From positions 1,488,001 to 1,552,000 of the forward strand of contig NZ_CP059856.1 of the NCBI RefSeq assembly GCF_009193325.2: a DNA stretch of 64,000 nucleotides, written 5' to 3'. A program made the translations under genes and the position numbers. Below are positions 28,267 through 38,392 of the stretch, in pieces. Each line of letters begins with the position of its first letter. Positions within the stretch are counted from its first letter, which is position 1. Source of the stretch: Bacteroides zhangwenhongii (lineage in GTDB: Bacteria; Bacteroidota; Bacteroidia; Bacteroidales; Bacteroidaceae). Under the pieces are notes generated by a model. That model saw only the letters and a program-made list of their open reading frames with translations, did not search any database and was not told the origin of the DNA.

Positions 28267-29679
28267 TTACGGTTTAGGTTGATAGTTTGCAAATTGTTCA
28301 GGTGTGCCACAGAGTGAAAGTAGATTCATCAGTGCCACATCATATTCATAATATGCTGCCAAACGAGCCACCTTTACATTGGCAAGTATGGTTTCAGCAT
28401 CAATAACTTCGGTAGAAGTTGCCATTCCTTCAGTGAAAGATTTCTTCCGGATACGAACCAATTCTTCACTTAAAGCAATTGTCGCATTCAATGCCTTCAC
28501 ATTATCCTGCGCTTTTTGCAACTGCGTATATAACTTATCTATACCAACAGCCAAATCGTCACGAGCCTTCATTTGCCCTAAAGCAAGCGTCTGTTCCGTT
28601 AACTTCGATTGGCGTATTTTCTTCTCACGATCCAAACCATCGAACAGATTCCACGTAAACCCGATACCTATCATCGTACGCGGTAACAAATTACTCTGAA
28701 TACCATGCGAATATAAGGTTTGTTTTCCGAAAAGGGCTATATTCGGCATATAGCCACTTTGTGCAATCCGTACTTCTTGCTTGGCAATATGTTGCTGTAA
28801 CCGTAACTGGTTAAGCGCATAGTTCCCGCTGTTTACAGAGAAGTCAAAAAGCATCTTAGGAGGTATTGAATCATTCATAAAAAGAGGAGAAGTAGGTACT
28901 ATATCAGTATCTGTATCTTTTTTATTCAGCAAAACTTTTAAAGCACTTTGCACTACAGTTTCTTCTTTTCGTGCAGCTTCCAATGCACGCTTAGCTTCAT
29001 CCATATTTACTTGGGCAAAAAGTCTTCCGGCTTTATCAATCATACCTGCAGCTTCTAACTTCAAGGCATTCTCATAGTGCTTTTTCAATCCATTATATGT
29101 TTCTTCACGAACAATCACGACCTGTTGTGCCAACCGAAGGCCATAATAGCTCTCTGCCAATAAATTCTGTTGATTGGCGGATACTTGTGCCCGGTTCTCC
29201 CGTGCCAGATCAACCATCGTTCTTCCGATATTAGTTGCTCGGAGACGTTTTCCACCTGAAAAAAGGACCCATTCTGCAGACAAATCGACAGTAGTCAAGT
29301 TGCGTGGAGTCAAAGGAAATACAAGTGTGTTCGCACCTATTTTATCTAATATTGATGAAATGATCTGATCATCCGGAATAATAGAATGTACAAAGTCTTT
29401 CGCCGGGTCGGTAAACTGTGACAAAGGCTGCTTCACTTCAATCTTTTCCGACATATGCACAAATGCACCTGTGGACTGAAGACTGGGATACCAAAAAGCA
29501 TTTAGTTTATCACGTTCCGCTTTGGCTATCTCAATACTTTTATCTGCAATTTTCAAGCTCCGATTGCCCTGATTGAGCAGATGCAATGATTCTTCAAAAC
29601 TTAATGGTGTCTGTGCATCTATCTGACTGATGGAAAAAGGCAAAGTCAATAGTACAAAAAGTAACTTATTTTTTTTCAT
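28267..29679 (-). CDS. TolC-family outer-membrane efflux protein
   Basis: 470 residues with a cleavable signal peptide (to about residue 22, SQIDAQ). Two long repeats of amphipathic helices and beta hairpins fit the TolC fold (SLHLLNQGNRSLKIAD in the first; QLRLQQHIAKQEVRIAQSGYMPNIALFG in the second). First gene of the four-gene efflux operon. A perfect 11-bp inverted repeat lies about 60-90 bases upstream and may be its operator. Confidence 0.93.
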   Translation of the reverse strand: MKKNKLLFVLLTLPFSISQIDAQTPLSFEESLHLLNQGNRSLKIADKSIEIAKAERDKLNAFWYPSLQSTGAFVHMSEKIEVKQPLSQFTDPAKDFVHSIIPDDQIISSILDKIGANTLVFPLTPRNLTTVDLSAEWVLFSGGKRLRATNIGRTMVDLARENRAQVSANQQNLLAESYYGLRLAQQVVIVREETYNGLKKHYENALKLEAAGMIDKAGRLFAQVNMDEAKRALEAARKEETVVQSALKVLLNKKDTDTDIVPTSPLFMNDSIPPKMLFDFSVNSGNYALNQLRLQQHIAKQEVRIAQSGYMPNIALFGKQTLYSHGIQSNLLPRTMIGIGFTWNLFDGLDREKKIRQSKLTEQTLALGQMKARDDLAVGIDKLYTQLQKAQDNVKALNATIALSEELVRIRKKSFTEGMATSTEVIDAETILANVKVARLAAYYEYDVALMNLLSLCGTPEQFANYQPKP

Positions 29680-29740
29680 ACTGGTTAGGTTATATCTTAT
29701 ATTGAGACATTCTAACAGATAAAAAGAGAAGTTTGTTCAT

Positions 29741-29770
29741 TTCTACTTTTTCTTCCATTAAAAAGTAGAA
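29741..29770. promoter_or_regulatory. 11-bp perfect inverted repeat, possible operator
   Basis: TTCTACTTTTT and AAAAAGTAGAA separated by 8 bases, between the divergent efflux operon and the tRNA gene. It does not follow a plus-strand gene and does not look like a terminator. A repressor site for the efflux operon is a reasonable guess. Confidence 0.45.
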
Positions 29771-29777
29771 GATTTTA

Positions 29778-29807
29778 TTTGAGATATAAAAATTATGTTT
29801 ACCTTTG
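29778..29807 (+). promoter_or_regulatory. Promoter of the tRNA-Gly gene
   Basis: TTTG at 29778-29781, 18-base spacer, TACCTTTG at 29800-29807, fitting the Bacteroides consensus. The tRNA starts 47 bases downstream. Confidence 0.65.
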
Positions 29808-29854
29808 CATCACCGTTTCATAGGGTTTCTTAGCCCGGAACCATTAGCAAGTAT

Positions 29855-29927
29855 GCGGTAATAGCTCAGTTGGTAGAGCACTAGCTTCCCAAGCTGGGGG
29901 TCGCGAGTTCGAGCCTCGTTTACCGCT
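29855..29927 (+). tRNA. tRNA-Gly (anticodon CCC)
   Basis: 73 nucleotides folding as a complete cloverleaf. The acceptor GCGGTAA pairs with TTACCGC, the D stem is GCTC/GAGC, and the anticodon loop TTCCCAA gives anticodon CCC, which reads GGG. The T-loop is TTCGAGC. No CCA is encoded. An intrinsic terminator follows. Confidence 0.95.
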
Positions 29928-29933
29928 CGTTTG

Positions 29934-29970
29934 AAAATCAGGCAGTTCATAGATAACTGCCTGATTTTTT
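29934..29970 (+). terminator. Intrinsic terminator after tRNA-Gly
   Basis: AAAATCAGGCAGTT / AACTGCCTGATTTT with a 7-base loop and a T-run. Confidence 0.92.
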
Positions 29971-30019
29971 ATATGAATAAATTAATGTATGAAGAATAGG
30001 GCATTTCATGCATTTTTCG

Positions 30020-30027
30020 TATTTTTG
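30020..30027 (+). promoter_or_regulatory. Probable -7 box for proS
   Basis: TATTTTTG matches TAnnTTTG, 43 bases before the proS ATG. No clear -33 box. Confidence 0.5.
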
Positions 30028-30070
30028 CACCCTGTTTTAACACTCTGGAAAACTTAAATAGAAAAATATA

Positions 30071-31564
<1,494 letters not shown>

Positions 31565-31585
31565 ATAGAAATTGTATATCATTAT

Positions 31586-31626
31586 AAAAAGGATGAAAGC
31601 GATTGAATCGTTTTCATCCTTTTCTT
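31586..31626 (+). terminator. Intrinsic terminator after proS
   Basis: AAAAGGATGAAAGCGATT / AATCGTTTTCATCCTTTT with a very short loop and a T-rich tail. Confidence 0.9.
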
Positions 31627-31703
31627 TTTTCCTTCCATTTCAGTTTTATTTCAGAAATATCCCTTTTCTTTGCAGTATGTAAAAAAGAAAGGAGAACAAA
31701 ATT

Positions 31704-32381
31704 ATGAAGATATTGATTGTAGAAGACGAACCCTCTTTGAGAGAACTGATTCAATGTTCACTTGAAAAAGAACGTTACGTGGTAGAAACAGCCAGTGACT
31801 TCAATTCTGCTTTACGCAAAATAGAAGATTACGACTATGATTGTATCTTATTGGACATCATGCTGCCGGACGGAAGCGGACTTGATCTTCTTGAACGATT
31901 GAAAGCGCTCCATAAACGGGAAAATGTGATTATTATTTCCGCCAAAGACTCCCTGGAAGACAAAGTCTTGGGATTGGAGCTCGGGGCGGATGATTATTTG
32001 CCGAAACCCTTTCATCTGGTTGAATTAAATGCACGTATTAAAAGCGTGATTCGCCGTCATCAGCACGATGGAGAAATTGATATCCGCCAAGGCAATGTAC
32101 GGATAGAACCGGATAAATATCGTGTCTTTGTGAATGATCTGGAAGTGGAACTAAATAGAAAAGAGTATGATATCCTATTATATTTCATCAACCGCCCCGG
32201 AAGATTAATCAATAAAAATACCTTGGCCGAATCTGTATGGGGAGATCATATCGATCAGGTTGATAATTTTGATTTCATATATGCGCAAATCAAGAATCTC
32301 CGCAAAAAGCTCAAAGATTCCGGTGCAACGATTGAAATCAAAGCGGTTTATGGGTTTGGATATAAAATGGTGGTAGAATAA
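31704..32381 (+). CDS. OmpR-family response regulator
   Basis: 225 residues. The receiver domain has the acidic pair near residues 7-8, phosphoacceptor Asp51 (CILLDIMLPDG), Thr/Ser switch in IIISAKDS, and Lys in LPKPFHL. The C-terminal winged-helix Trans_reg_C domain ends in YGFGYKMVVE. It is paired with the histidine kinase encoded 21 bases downstream. Target genes are unknown. Confidence 0.95.
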   Translation: MKILIVEDEPSLRELIQCSLEKERYVVETASDFNSALRKIEDYDYDCILLDIMLPDGSGLDLLERLKALHKRENVIIISAKDSLEDKVLGLELGADDYLPKPFHLVELNARIKSVIRRHQHDGEIDIRQGNVRIEPDKYRVFVNDLEVELNRKEYDILLYFINRPGRLINKNTLAESVWGDHIDQVDNFDFIYAQIKNLRKKLKDSGATIEIKAVYGFGYKMVVE

Positions 32382-32402
32382 AAAAGAAAGAGATTATTGT
32401 CC

Positions 32403-33677
32403 ATGAAATTAATATATTACATCATTCTTCGTATTACACTTGCTCTGACCCTTATACTGACGGTCTGGGCTATCTTCTTTTATGTTACGATGATCGATGA
32501 AGTCAACGATGAAGTGGATGACGCTTTGGAAGATTATTCGGAAACCATCATTATACGTGCATTGGCAGGAGAGGAGCTACCTTCTAAAACCAATGGCTCC
32601 AACAATCAATATTATATGATGGAAGTAAGCAAAAAGTATGCGGAAAGCCGGGAGGATATTCAGTATAAAGACTCTATGGTATACATTGAAGAAAAAGGAG
32701 AGACCGAGCCGGCACGTATTCTTACTACTATCTTTAAAGATGATGAAGGACGATACCACGAACTGACAGTATCGACCCCCAGCATTGAAAAAGATGATTT
32801 GAGAGATGCCATCCAGGTGTGGATTATATTTCTATATGTAGCTTTATTATTCTGCATTATTATCATTTCCGTATGGGTATTTTACCGGAATATGCGACCG
32901 CTCTATGTACTTCTACACTGGCTGGACGGTTATCAAACAGGAAAAAGAAATAAACCTTTGAGTAATAATACTCAAATCACGGAATTCCGGAAATTAAACG
33001 AGGCTGCCATTCGTTATGTGGAACGTACAGAGCAGATGTTCGAACAACAAAAACAGTTTATCGGAAATGCTTCACATGAGATACAAACTCCACTTGCTAT
33101 CTGCCGTAACCGATTGGAAATGTTGATGGAAGATGATTCGCTATCAGAAAAACAACTGGAAGAACTGATGAAAACGCATCAGACTTTAGAATACATCACT
33201 AAATTAAACAAATCCCTATTATTGCTTTCCAAGATTGATAATGGCCAGTTTACCGATACCAAAGAATTGGAACTCAATGTACTTCTCAAACAATATCTGC
33301 AAGATTACGAAGAAGTTTATGATTATCGCAACATAGAAGTCACGATAGATGAACAAGGCGTTTTTAAGGTGAAAATGAACGAATCTCTGGCTGTTGCTTT
33401 ACTCACTAACCTCCTGAAAAATGCATTTGTACATAATATTGACGGGGGACATATCCGAATCACCATTACAAAGAACGGTATTACTTTCCGAAATTCGGGA
33501 GTGGAACATCCGCTAGACAAGGAACATATCTTCGAACGTTTCTATCAGGGTAGCAAAAAGGAAGGATCTACAGGGCTGGGATTAGCTATAGCCGATTCCA
33601 TCTGTCGTTTGCAACATCTGAATATAAATTATTACTTCGAGCAGAATGAACATTGCTTCGAGATTTCCCAATCATAA
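32403..33677 (+). CDS. Sensor histidine kinase
   Basis: 424 residues from ATG 32403; a TTG six bases earlier is in frame but less likely. Two membrane segments (about 8-28 and 138-160) enclose a periplasmic sensor domain of about 105 residues. HisKA has the phosphoacceptor in GNASHEIQTPL, followed by HATPase with N box (NLLKNAFVHN) and G box (GSTGLGLAI). Cognate to the preceding OmpR-type regulator. Confidence 0.94.
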   Translation: MKLIYYIILRITLALTLILTVWAIFFYVTMIDEVNDEVDDALEDYSETIIIRALAGEELPSKTNGSNNQYYMMEVSKKYAESREDIQYKDSMVYIEEKGETEPARILTTIFKDDEGRYHELTVSTPSIEKDDLRDAIQVWIIFLYVALLFCIIIISVWVFYRNMRPLYVLLHWLDGYQTGKRNKPLSNNTQITEFRKLNEAAIRYVERTEQMFEQQKQFIGNASHEIQTPLAICRNRLEMLMEDDSLSEKQLEELMKTHQTLEYITKLNKSLLLLSKIDNGQFTDTKELELNVLLKQYLQDYEEVYDYRNIEVTIDEQGVFKVKMNESLAVALLTNLLKNAFVHNIDGGHIRITITKNGITFRNSGVEHPLDKEHIFERFYQGSKKEGSTGLGLAIADSICRLQHLNINYYFEQNEHCFEISQS

Positions 33678-33697
33678 GATTCACCCAGAAAACAAAC

Positions 33698-33790
33698 ACA
33701 GAGGACACGGATTTAAAGTGAACGACCTGTCGGTTATCATAAACCAATTTGTCAGGTATATCCATTCACCTGTTTCTCCGTGTCCTTTGT
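33698..33790. terminator. Long imperfect inverted repeat between convergent genes
   Basis: Outer arms ACAGAGGACACGGA (33698-33711) and TCCGTGTCCTTTGT (33777-33790) pair with one mismatch. Inner GTGAA/TTCAC and ACCTG/CAGGT extend the stem with internal loops. It lies between the kinase and the convergent ABC permease gene, so a bidirectional terminator or a small repeat element is likely. Confidence 0.55.
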
Positions 33791-33808
33791 CTTTTTATGA
33801 TGAGTTAG

Positions 33809-34765
33809 TTATCTGGAGCGTATTTCTCTTCTCATAAACATGATATAAGAAATAGCGAAGCAAATAACCGTTGCCGCAATCAATCCGGTCAGCTGCGGCC
33901 ATACAACTAAAAGACTTTGTCCCAATGGGAGCGGACTAGGGATAGCTCCCTGTACCTGTTCCATAGTCAATGGTCCCAAACTTCTGACAGAAGGCATCAG
34001 TAATGTGGTGGTAGCTTCATTAAACAGTTCACTTGGCGCCAAACGCATCAACCCTAGAATAAACTTCTGATAACTGATAATCTGATAAGGTGATGCCATC
34101 TGTGACGGACTCAACCCTTTAGCCACCAAATTAACAATCATGGTATAGAATACGCTAAAAAACAACCAAACAGCCACAGATGCTAATGCGGAAGTCGCTG
34201 CCTGACGGAAACGGAGTGAAAACAGAATAGCCAGATTCAACCAGAATGCTACATAAAAGATACTGGTAATGATGAAGAAAACAATTCTCCAAAACTCTTC
34301 TGCCGTAGGAGGAATACCAATAGCAATCAGCCCACATCCCATCACCAGAAAGCCCAATACAAACAACATGATACCTATCACAATCAAAGCAGCCACAAAC
34401 TTCGCATTGATAATGCAATCGCGATGAATAGGCTGGGACAGCATACGGCTCAATGTTCCTTTATTTTGTTCGGAATTGACTGCATCAAATCCCAAAGCGA
34501 TTCCCAATAGGGGACCTAAGAAGTTAATAAACAGTACAAAAGAGGGGAGAGTCCCATCTGAAACCGTAAACAACTTCAAGAAAAGAAACGAACCGTCCGG
34601 ATCATTAGGTTTGATGGCTTCACTAATATTGGTGAGTGCTGTATATAGCGACCCCATACAGGTAAGTGCTATAATACCTATTAGTATAATAAAACGCCAA
34701 CTTTTGACATGATCGGAAATTTCCTTGTTGACGATAACCCAAAAAGGATGATTGACTTTATTCAT
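33809..34765 (-). CDS. ABC-2 type transporter permease (NosY-like)
   Basis: 318 residues. I start it at the ATG complementary to 34763-34765, which has a strong AAGGAGGAG ribosome site and overlaps the ATPase stop by 8 bases. Six hydrophobic segments and the LSQPIHRDCIINAKF motif fit the ABC-2/NosY family. Works with the ATPase encoded just upstream. Confidence 0.9.
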   Translation of the reverse strand: MNKVNHPFWVIVNKEISDHVKSWRFIILIGIIALTCMGSLYTALTNISEAIKPNDPDGSFLFLKLFTVSDGTLPSFVLFINFLGPLLGIALGFDAVNSEQNKGTLSRMLSQPIHRDCIINAKFVAALIVIGIMLFVLGFLVMGCGLIAIGIPPTAEEFWRIVFFIITSIFYVAFWLNLAILFSLRFRQAATSALASVAVWLFFSVFYTMIVNLVAKGLSPSQMASPYQIISYQKFILGLMRLAPSELFNEATTTLLMPSVRSLGPLTMEQVQGAIPSPLPLGQSLLVVWPQLTGLIAATVICFAISYIMFMRREIRSR

Positions 34766-35501
34766 GTCTTTCTCCTCCTTCCTCAAAATAATGGTTATAA
34801 ATATCAGACAATTCCTGCTTCTTATCTTTCAATTCTGCCATATCGATCAAAGCAAGTAATTGGCCATTACTGAACAAACCTACCCGGTCGCACACTTTCT
34901 GTACCTGATCCAGATGATGGGAAGAGAAAAGCACTGTCAGTCCTTCTTCTTTACTCAACCAGCGAATCAGTTCGATAAATTCCTGAACACCTGCAGGGTC
35001 AATCCCTGAAGTCGGCTCATCGAGAATAATAATCTCCGGATTTTTAATAAGTACATCAGCCAATCCCAACCGCTGTCTCATACCACGAGAGTATTTCCCG
35101 GTCTTTTTGGCTAACTGATCTTCAAGGCCTACCCGCTTCATCAGTTCCATAGCCTTGTTTTTTGCCTCTTTATCAGAAATACCATTTAATCGCGCTGTAT
35201 AGATCAAATTCTCCGGTCCTGTCATATCATCATAGAATCCTACATCTTCTGGTAAATACCCAATTTTCCTTTTTACTTCAATGGGGTGTGTAGTAGAATT
35301 GATTCCACAAATTTCAACTGTTCCCGAAGTAGGCTCTGTCAATCCCAACATCATTAGGATAGTAGTTGATTTTCCAGCACCATTCGGTCCCAGCAATCCG
35401 AAGATTTCTCCTTTCCGGATATTCAGGCGAATATGATCTACAGCAGTGAAATTACCGTATTGTTTAGTCAAATCGGTAAGTACGATCACTTGTTCGCCCA
35501 T
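34758..35501 (-). CDS. ABC transporter ATP-binding protein
   Basis: 247 residues. Walker A GPNGAGKSTT, signature YSRGMRQRLGLA, Walker B IIILDEPTSGIDP and the switch His in LFSSHHLDQ are all present. It energises the permease encoded downstream. It starts 3 bases after the stop of the NEW3 protein gene, so the three are one operon. Confidence 0.95.
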   Translation of the reverse strand: MGEQVIVLTDLTKQYGNFTAVDHIRLNIRKGEIFGLLGPNGAGKSTTILMMLGLTEPTSGTVEICGINSTTHPIEVKRKIGYLPEDVGFYDDMTGPENLIYTARLNGISDKEAKNKAMELMKRVGLEDQLAKKTGKYSRGMRQRLGLADVLIKNPEIIILDEPTSGIDPAGVQEFIELIRWLSKEEGLTVLFSSHHLDQVQKVCDRVGLFSNGQLLALIDMAELKDKKQELSDIYNHYFEEGGERHE

Positions 35502-35504
35502 AAT

Positions 35505-36656
35505 TTACCTCCTTCCATATTTACGGAACAGATAGTAAACCACGCCGATGGCGGCAATAATGATAAGAACGCCTACCCATCCCCATATCATCGGAGTTTT
35601 TACTGCAACTCTGAACTGCGCATCGGCATTTACTTCAGGAGTTTTTGCCATGATGGTAGTCACATAGTCGCCTGGCAATGCTTTTTTAGAAGCTTTCAAA
35701 GTAGCCATAACCGTTGATGTCTCTCCGGCTTTTAGTGCATCGATTTTTGAAGGTTCGAAAGTTACTTCCCAGTCAGCAGGTTTATTGGCAGACAGCTGAA
35801 TATCTTTCAGTAATGAAGAGCCTGTGTTTCTGACTTCCAGTTCTATTTTCTTTATATCACCTGCTGTGACATCTGTACTCAATAACCCACGGGGAGTAGT
35901 CAGTTCCATTTGATAAGAGCCGGTAACAACCACTTCCAGTTCCAATTCGGCAGAAGTGGTACCTGTAGCGGCACGTACCGGAATTTTGTAACTGCCGGCT
36001 TCTACATTGGCAGGAGGAGTAATATCTATACTTACATTTTGGGTGCTGTTGGCTTCCACTTGCGCAGAAGTGGCTTGCTTATAGTTAGGTTTAAAAACTA
36101 CATTCCAACCTCTGGGTGCATTAGCCATCAAAGCATATAACTGCTGGTCGGCAGTCTGATTCTTTAAAGTGGCGCTGAAAGTGAAGGTTGATTTAGAATT
36201 TCCCTGCATGTTGGGTTGGTCGGTAGTAAATTCAGTCTGGTAGGTTCCTTTTTGAGCAACCACCACATCCAATGGAAGTTTGGCGTTTCCGGCATATACC
36301 ACAAAGTGATAATTACCTTTATTCACCTTTAATGGGACTTCGACTTTTAAATTGAAAGTCTTTTTCTCTTTGGGAAGTACCGATAGTTGGCTAAGGCTCC
36401 AGCCACCGGATTTCATTTCGTGTTTCCAACTGGCGGATAATCCGCTGACAGAAAGATTCGCATTCGTCAACTGGTCTGTGTTGTTGATAAGATCAATACT
36501 GTAGTCAATTGACGCTCCGGGAGATACGGAGATTTTTGTGTAAGGTGTGTACAGAATCACGCTCTTAGGGATAGAATCATTTGCGTGTGTGTTATTAATG
36601 GGAATCAATCCCAACAGAATAGCTAATAATAAAAAACAATTTGTTCTCATAGTCAT
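35505..36656 (-). CDS. Membrane-anchored NEW3-domain protein
   Basis: 383 residues from the ATG complementary to 36654-36656. A signal peptide (to about residue 24, THAND) is followed by three Ig-like/NEW3 repeats (each with a D-x-x-L-x-N-T pattern, for example SIDLINNTDQLTN, TLKNQTADQQLY, LEVRNTGSSLLK) and a C-terminal membrane segment with a short basic tail (FRKYGRR). The extracytoplasmic domain probably assists the ABC transporter encoded directly downstream. Function is unknown. Confidence 0.85.
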   Translation of the reverse strand: MTMRTNCFLLLAILLGLIPINNTHANDSIPKSVILYTPYTKISVSPGASIDYSIDLINNTDQLTNANLSVSGLSASWKHEMKSGGWSLSQLSVLPKEKKTFNLKVEVPLKVNKGNYHFVVYAGNAKLPLDVVVAQKGTYQTEFTTDQPNMQGNSKSTFTFSATLKNQTADQQLYALMANAPRGWNVVFKPNYKQATSAQVEANSTQNVSIDITPPANVEAGSYKIPVRAATGTTSAELELEVVVTGSYQMELTTPRGLLSTDVTAGDIKKIELEVRNTGSSLLKDIQLSANKPADWEVTFEPSKIDALKAGETSTVMATLKASKKALPGDYVTTIMAKTPEVNADAQFRVAVKTPMIWGWVGVLIIIAAIGVVYYLFRKYGRR

Positions 36657-36706
36657 AAAAAAGTTCTTATGGTTATTTAATATGAATACTGTCAAATTTG
36701 TGGTTG

Positions 36707-36714
36707 CAAAAATA
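36707..36714 (-). promoter_or_regulatory. Probable -7 box for the NEW3/ABC operon
   Basis: Minus strand TATTTTTG, 50 bases before the start codon; no clear -33 box. Confidence 0.45.
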
Positions 36715-36918
36715 AGGGATGTGTTTATTAGTAGGTTTAAAAGAATCCTAAAGAATCTAATTCAAGAATATCATGCTGCCAACCTATTTGCCATACTTCA
36801 CTATTTTTCGATTTTTCTTTCGAGATTTCCCGAAATTCCCAAATCTTTTCAGAATCTGTTCTCATCTTTGCCATATAAATTAAATGATAATAGTAAAACC
36901 AATTAAAAAACAACGATT

Positions 36919-37356
36919 ATGAAAAAGTTAGTATTCTTATTAGTCTGTCTTTTTACTTTACAAACAGTAGCGCGTGCGGATGATGACAAACCAATTCAAG
37001 TAACACAAATGCCACAACCGGCTCAACTGTTTATCAAACAACATTTCCCAAAGAACAAAGTAGCATTGGCAAAAATGGAAAATGATTTCTTCTACAAAAG
37101 TTATGAAGTGATTTTCACAAACGGCAATAAGGTAGAATTTGACAAGAAAGGAAATTGGACTGAAATAGATTGTAAACATACAGTTGTTCCTACAGCAACA
37201 ATTCCTACAGCTATTCAGAAATATGTAACGACTAATTATCCTGACACAAAAGTATTGAAAATAGAACGAGATAAAAAAGAATACGAAGTAAAACTCTCTA
37301 ATCGAGTAGAACTAAAATTCGACTTGAAGTTCAATCTGATTGATATTGATAATTAA
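36919..37356 (+). CDS. PepSY-like domain protein (secreted)
   Basis: 145 residues with a signal peptide (to about residue 20, TVARA). The mature part has two related repeats with PepSY-like pattern: QLFIKQHFPKNKVALAKMEND and KYVTTNYPDTKVLKIERDK, each followed by a Lys-rich beta hairpin (KVEFDKKGNW, VELKFDLKFN). Such Bacteroides proteins are periplasmic and of unknown role. A strong hairpin follows. Confidence 0.82.
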   Translation: MKKLVFLLVCLFTLQTVARADDDKPIQVTQMPQPAQLFIKQHFPKNKVALAKMENDFFYKSYEVIFTNGNKVEFDKKGNWTEIDCKHTVVPTATIPTAIQKYVTTNYPDTKVLKIERDKKEYEVKLSNRVELKFDLKFNLIDIDN

Positions 37357-37392
37357 ATAAAACAAAGGGAGAATAGCACCCCAGATAACATA

Positions 37393-37440
37393 TTAAACGA
37401 TGATTGGTGAAGTTATAGAAAGACACCAATCATCGTTTAA
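37393..37440. terminator. 17-bp perfect hairpin between convergent genes
   Basis: TTAAACGATGATTGGTG / CACCAATCATCGTTTAA with a 14-base loop. It sits between the PepSY-like gene and the convergent membrane-protein gene, and probably ends both transcripts, although the T-tract is short. Confidence 0.75.
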
Positions 37441-37494
37441 TAATCATTTAATCAGCTATTATATGCTAAAACGGAGCAACCCAGAGCATAAATA

Positions 37495-38373
37495 TCAAAC
37501 CCTTTCTGCTCTCGTTTCTATACCAGATAAAATCAAGCTCCATCCTTGGAATACAAACCAAACGGCAATAATTGAAAGGATCTTCTCTACAATACCCAAT
37601 CCCGGGATAAACCCTATGACAGTTGCTACCAAAAGAATGATCATACTTGTACGTAACTTTCCGGCTCCAATCTGTCCTTCATTGCCAATCGCATTTGAAC
37701 CTTTCAACAATCCGTATCCCATAAACTCAAATACGAATGCCAAAATAGCAAGAATCCCTCCAATGATACCGCCTATTAATGGAATCCAGCCAATTATTAC
37801 TCCGACTAATCCTAATATAACAGCTATTTTAAGCTTAGAAACGCCCTGTTCGCCGACAGAATCTAAAGACGTCCTAATTTTGCCAAGTCCTATCCAATAC
37901 ATAATCAGACCGACTAGAGCTGCAATACCTGTCATCATTGTATCACCGATACTGTTATATACGTGCAACAAAACCGCTAATAAGATAAAATAAGCACCTT
38001 GCGATCCTCTGTTACTCCACTCAATTCCCAGACTTTCTTTACATAGGTAAAGAGCTGCTAACAAAAGAATAATTGCAATATACTCCAACCATGACGGTAT
38101 TCCCGGAATCATCGATAACAAAATAAGTGCCATACCACCTATCGCTGTTGCTAAAAATGGAGTAGGGAGTTGTTGGGATTTTGATTGAGCGTCTTTATAA
38201 AAATAATAAAAAGCCATACCTCCTCCGATAAGTCCAAGCACTTTACAAGCGAATTTGGGAATATCAAAATTAAAACCTAAAAGTGAACTCAATAAATTGA
38301 ATTCAGGTAAAACAGTCAATAATAAGAGAAGCATACAAAATTGTAGCTGTAAGAATTTACTAATACGTTCCAT
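37495..38373 (-). CDS. Polytopic membrane protein of unknown function
   Basis: 292 residues with about nine hydrophobic segments and Gly/Ile-rich stretches (GVIIGWIPLIGGIIGGILA, VIGFIPGLGIVEKIL) that look like an internal repeat. No family recognised. It is the last gene of the five-gene minus-strand cluster, 19 bases after the preceding gene. A plus-strand frame across it at 37400-37993 is a shadow. Confidence 0.75.
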   Translation of the reverse strand: MERISKFLQLQFCMLLLLLTVLPEFNLLSSLLGFNFDIPKFACKVLGLIGGGMAFYYFYKDAQSKSQQLPTPFLATAIGGMALILLSMIPGIPSWLEYIAIILLLAALYLCKESLGIEWSNRGSQGAYFILLAVLLHVYNSIGDTMMTGIAALVGLIMYWIGLGKIRTSLDSVGEQGVSKLKIAVILGLVGVIIGWIPLIGGIIGGILAILAFVFEFMGYGLLKGSNAIGNEGQIGAGKLRTSMIILLVATVIGFIPGLGIVEKILSIIAVWFVFQGWSLILSGIETRAERV

Positions 38374-38392
38374 TTCTGTATATTTTTTTATG

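Noticed and set aside
36547..36906. 119-residue plus-strand frame before the PepSY-like gene
   Set aside because: It overlaps the start of the NEW3 gene and its promoter and shows no protein-like features.
37400..37993. 197-residue plus-strand frame
   Set aside because: It runs antisense to the membrane-protein gene 37495-38373, begins in the hairpin and is Pro/Ile-rich like a frame shadow.
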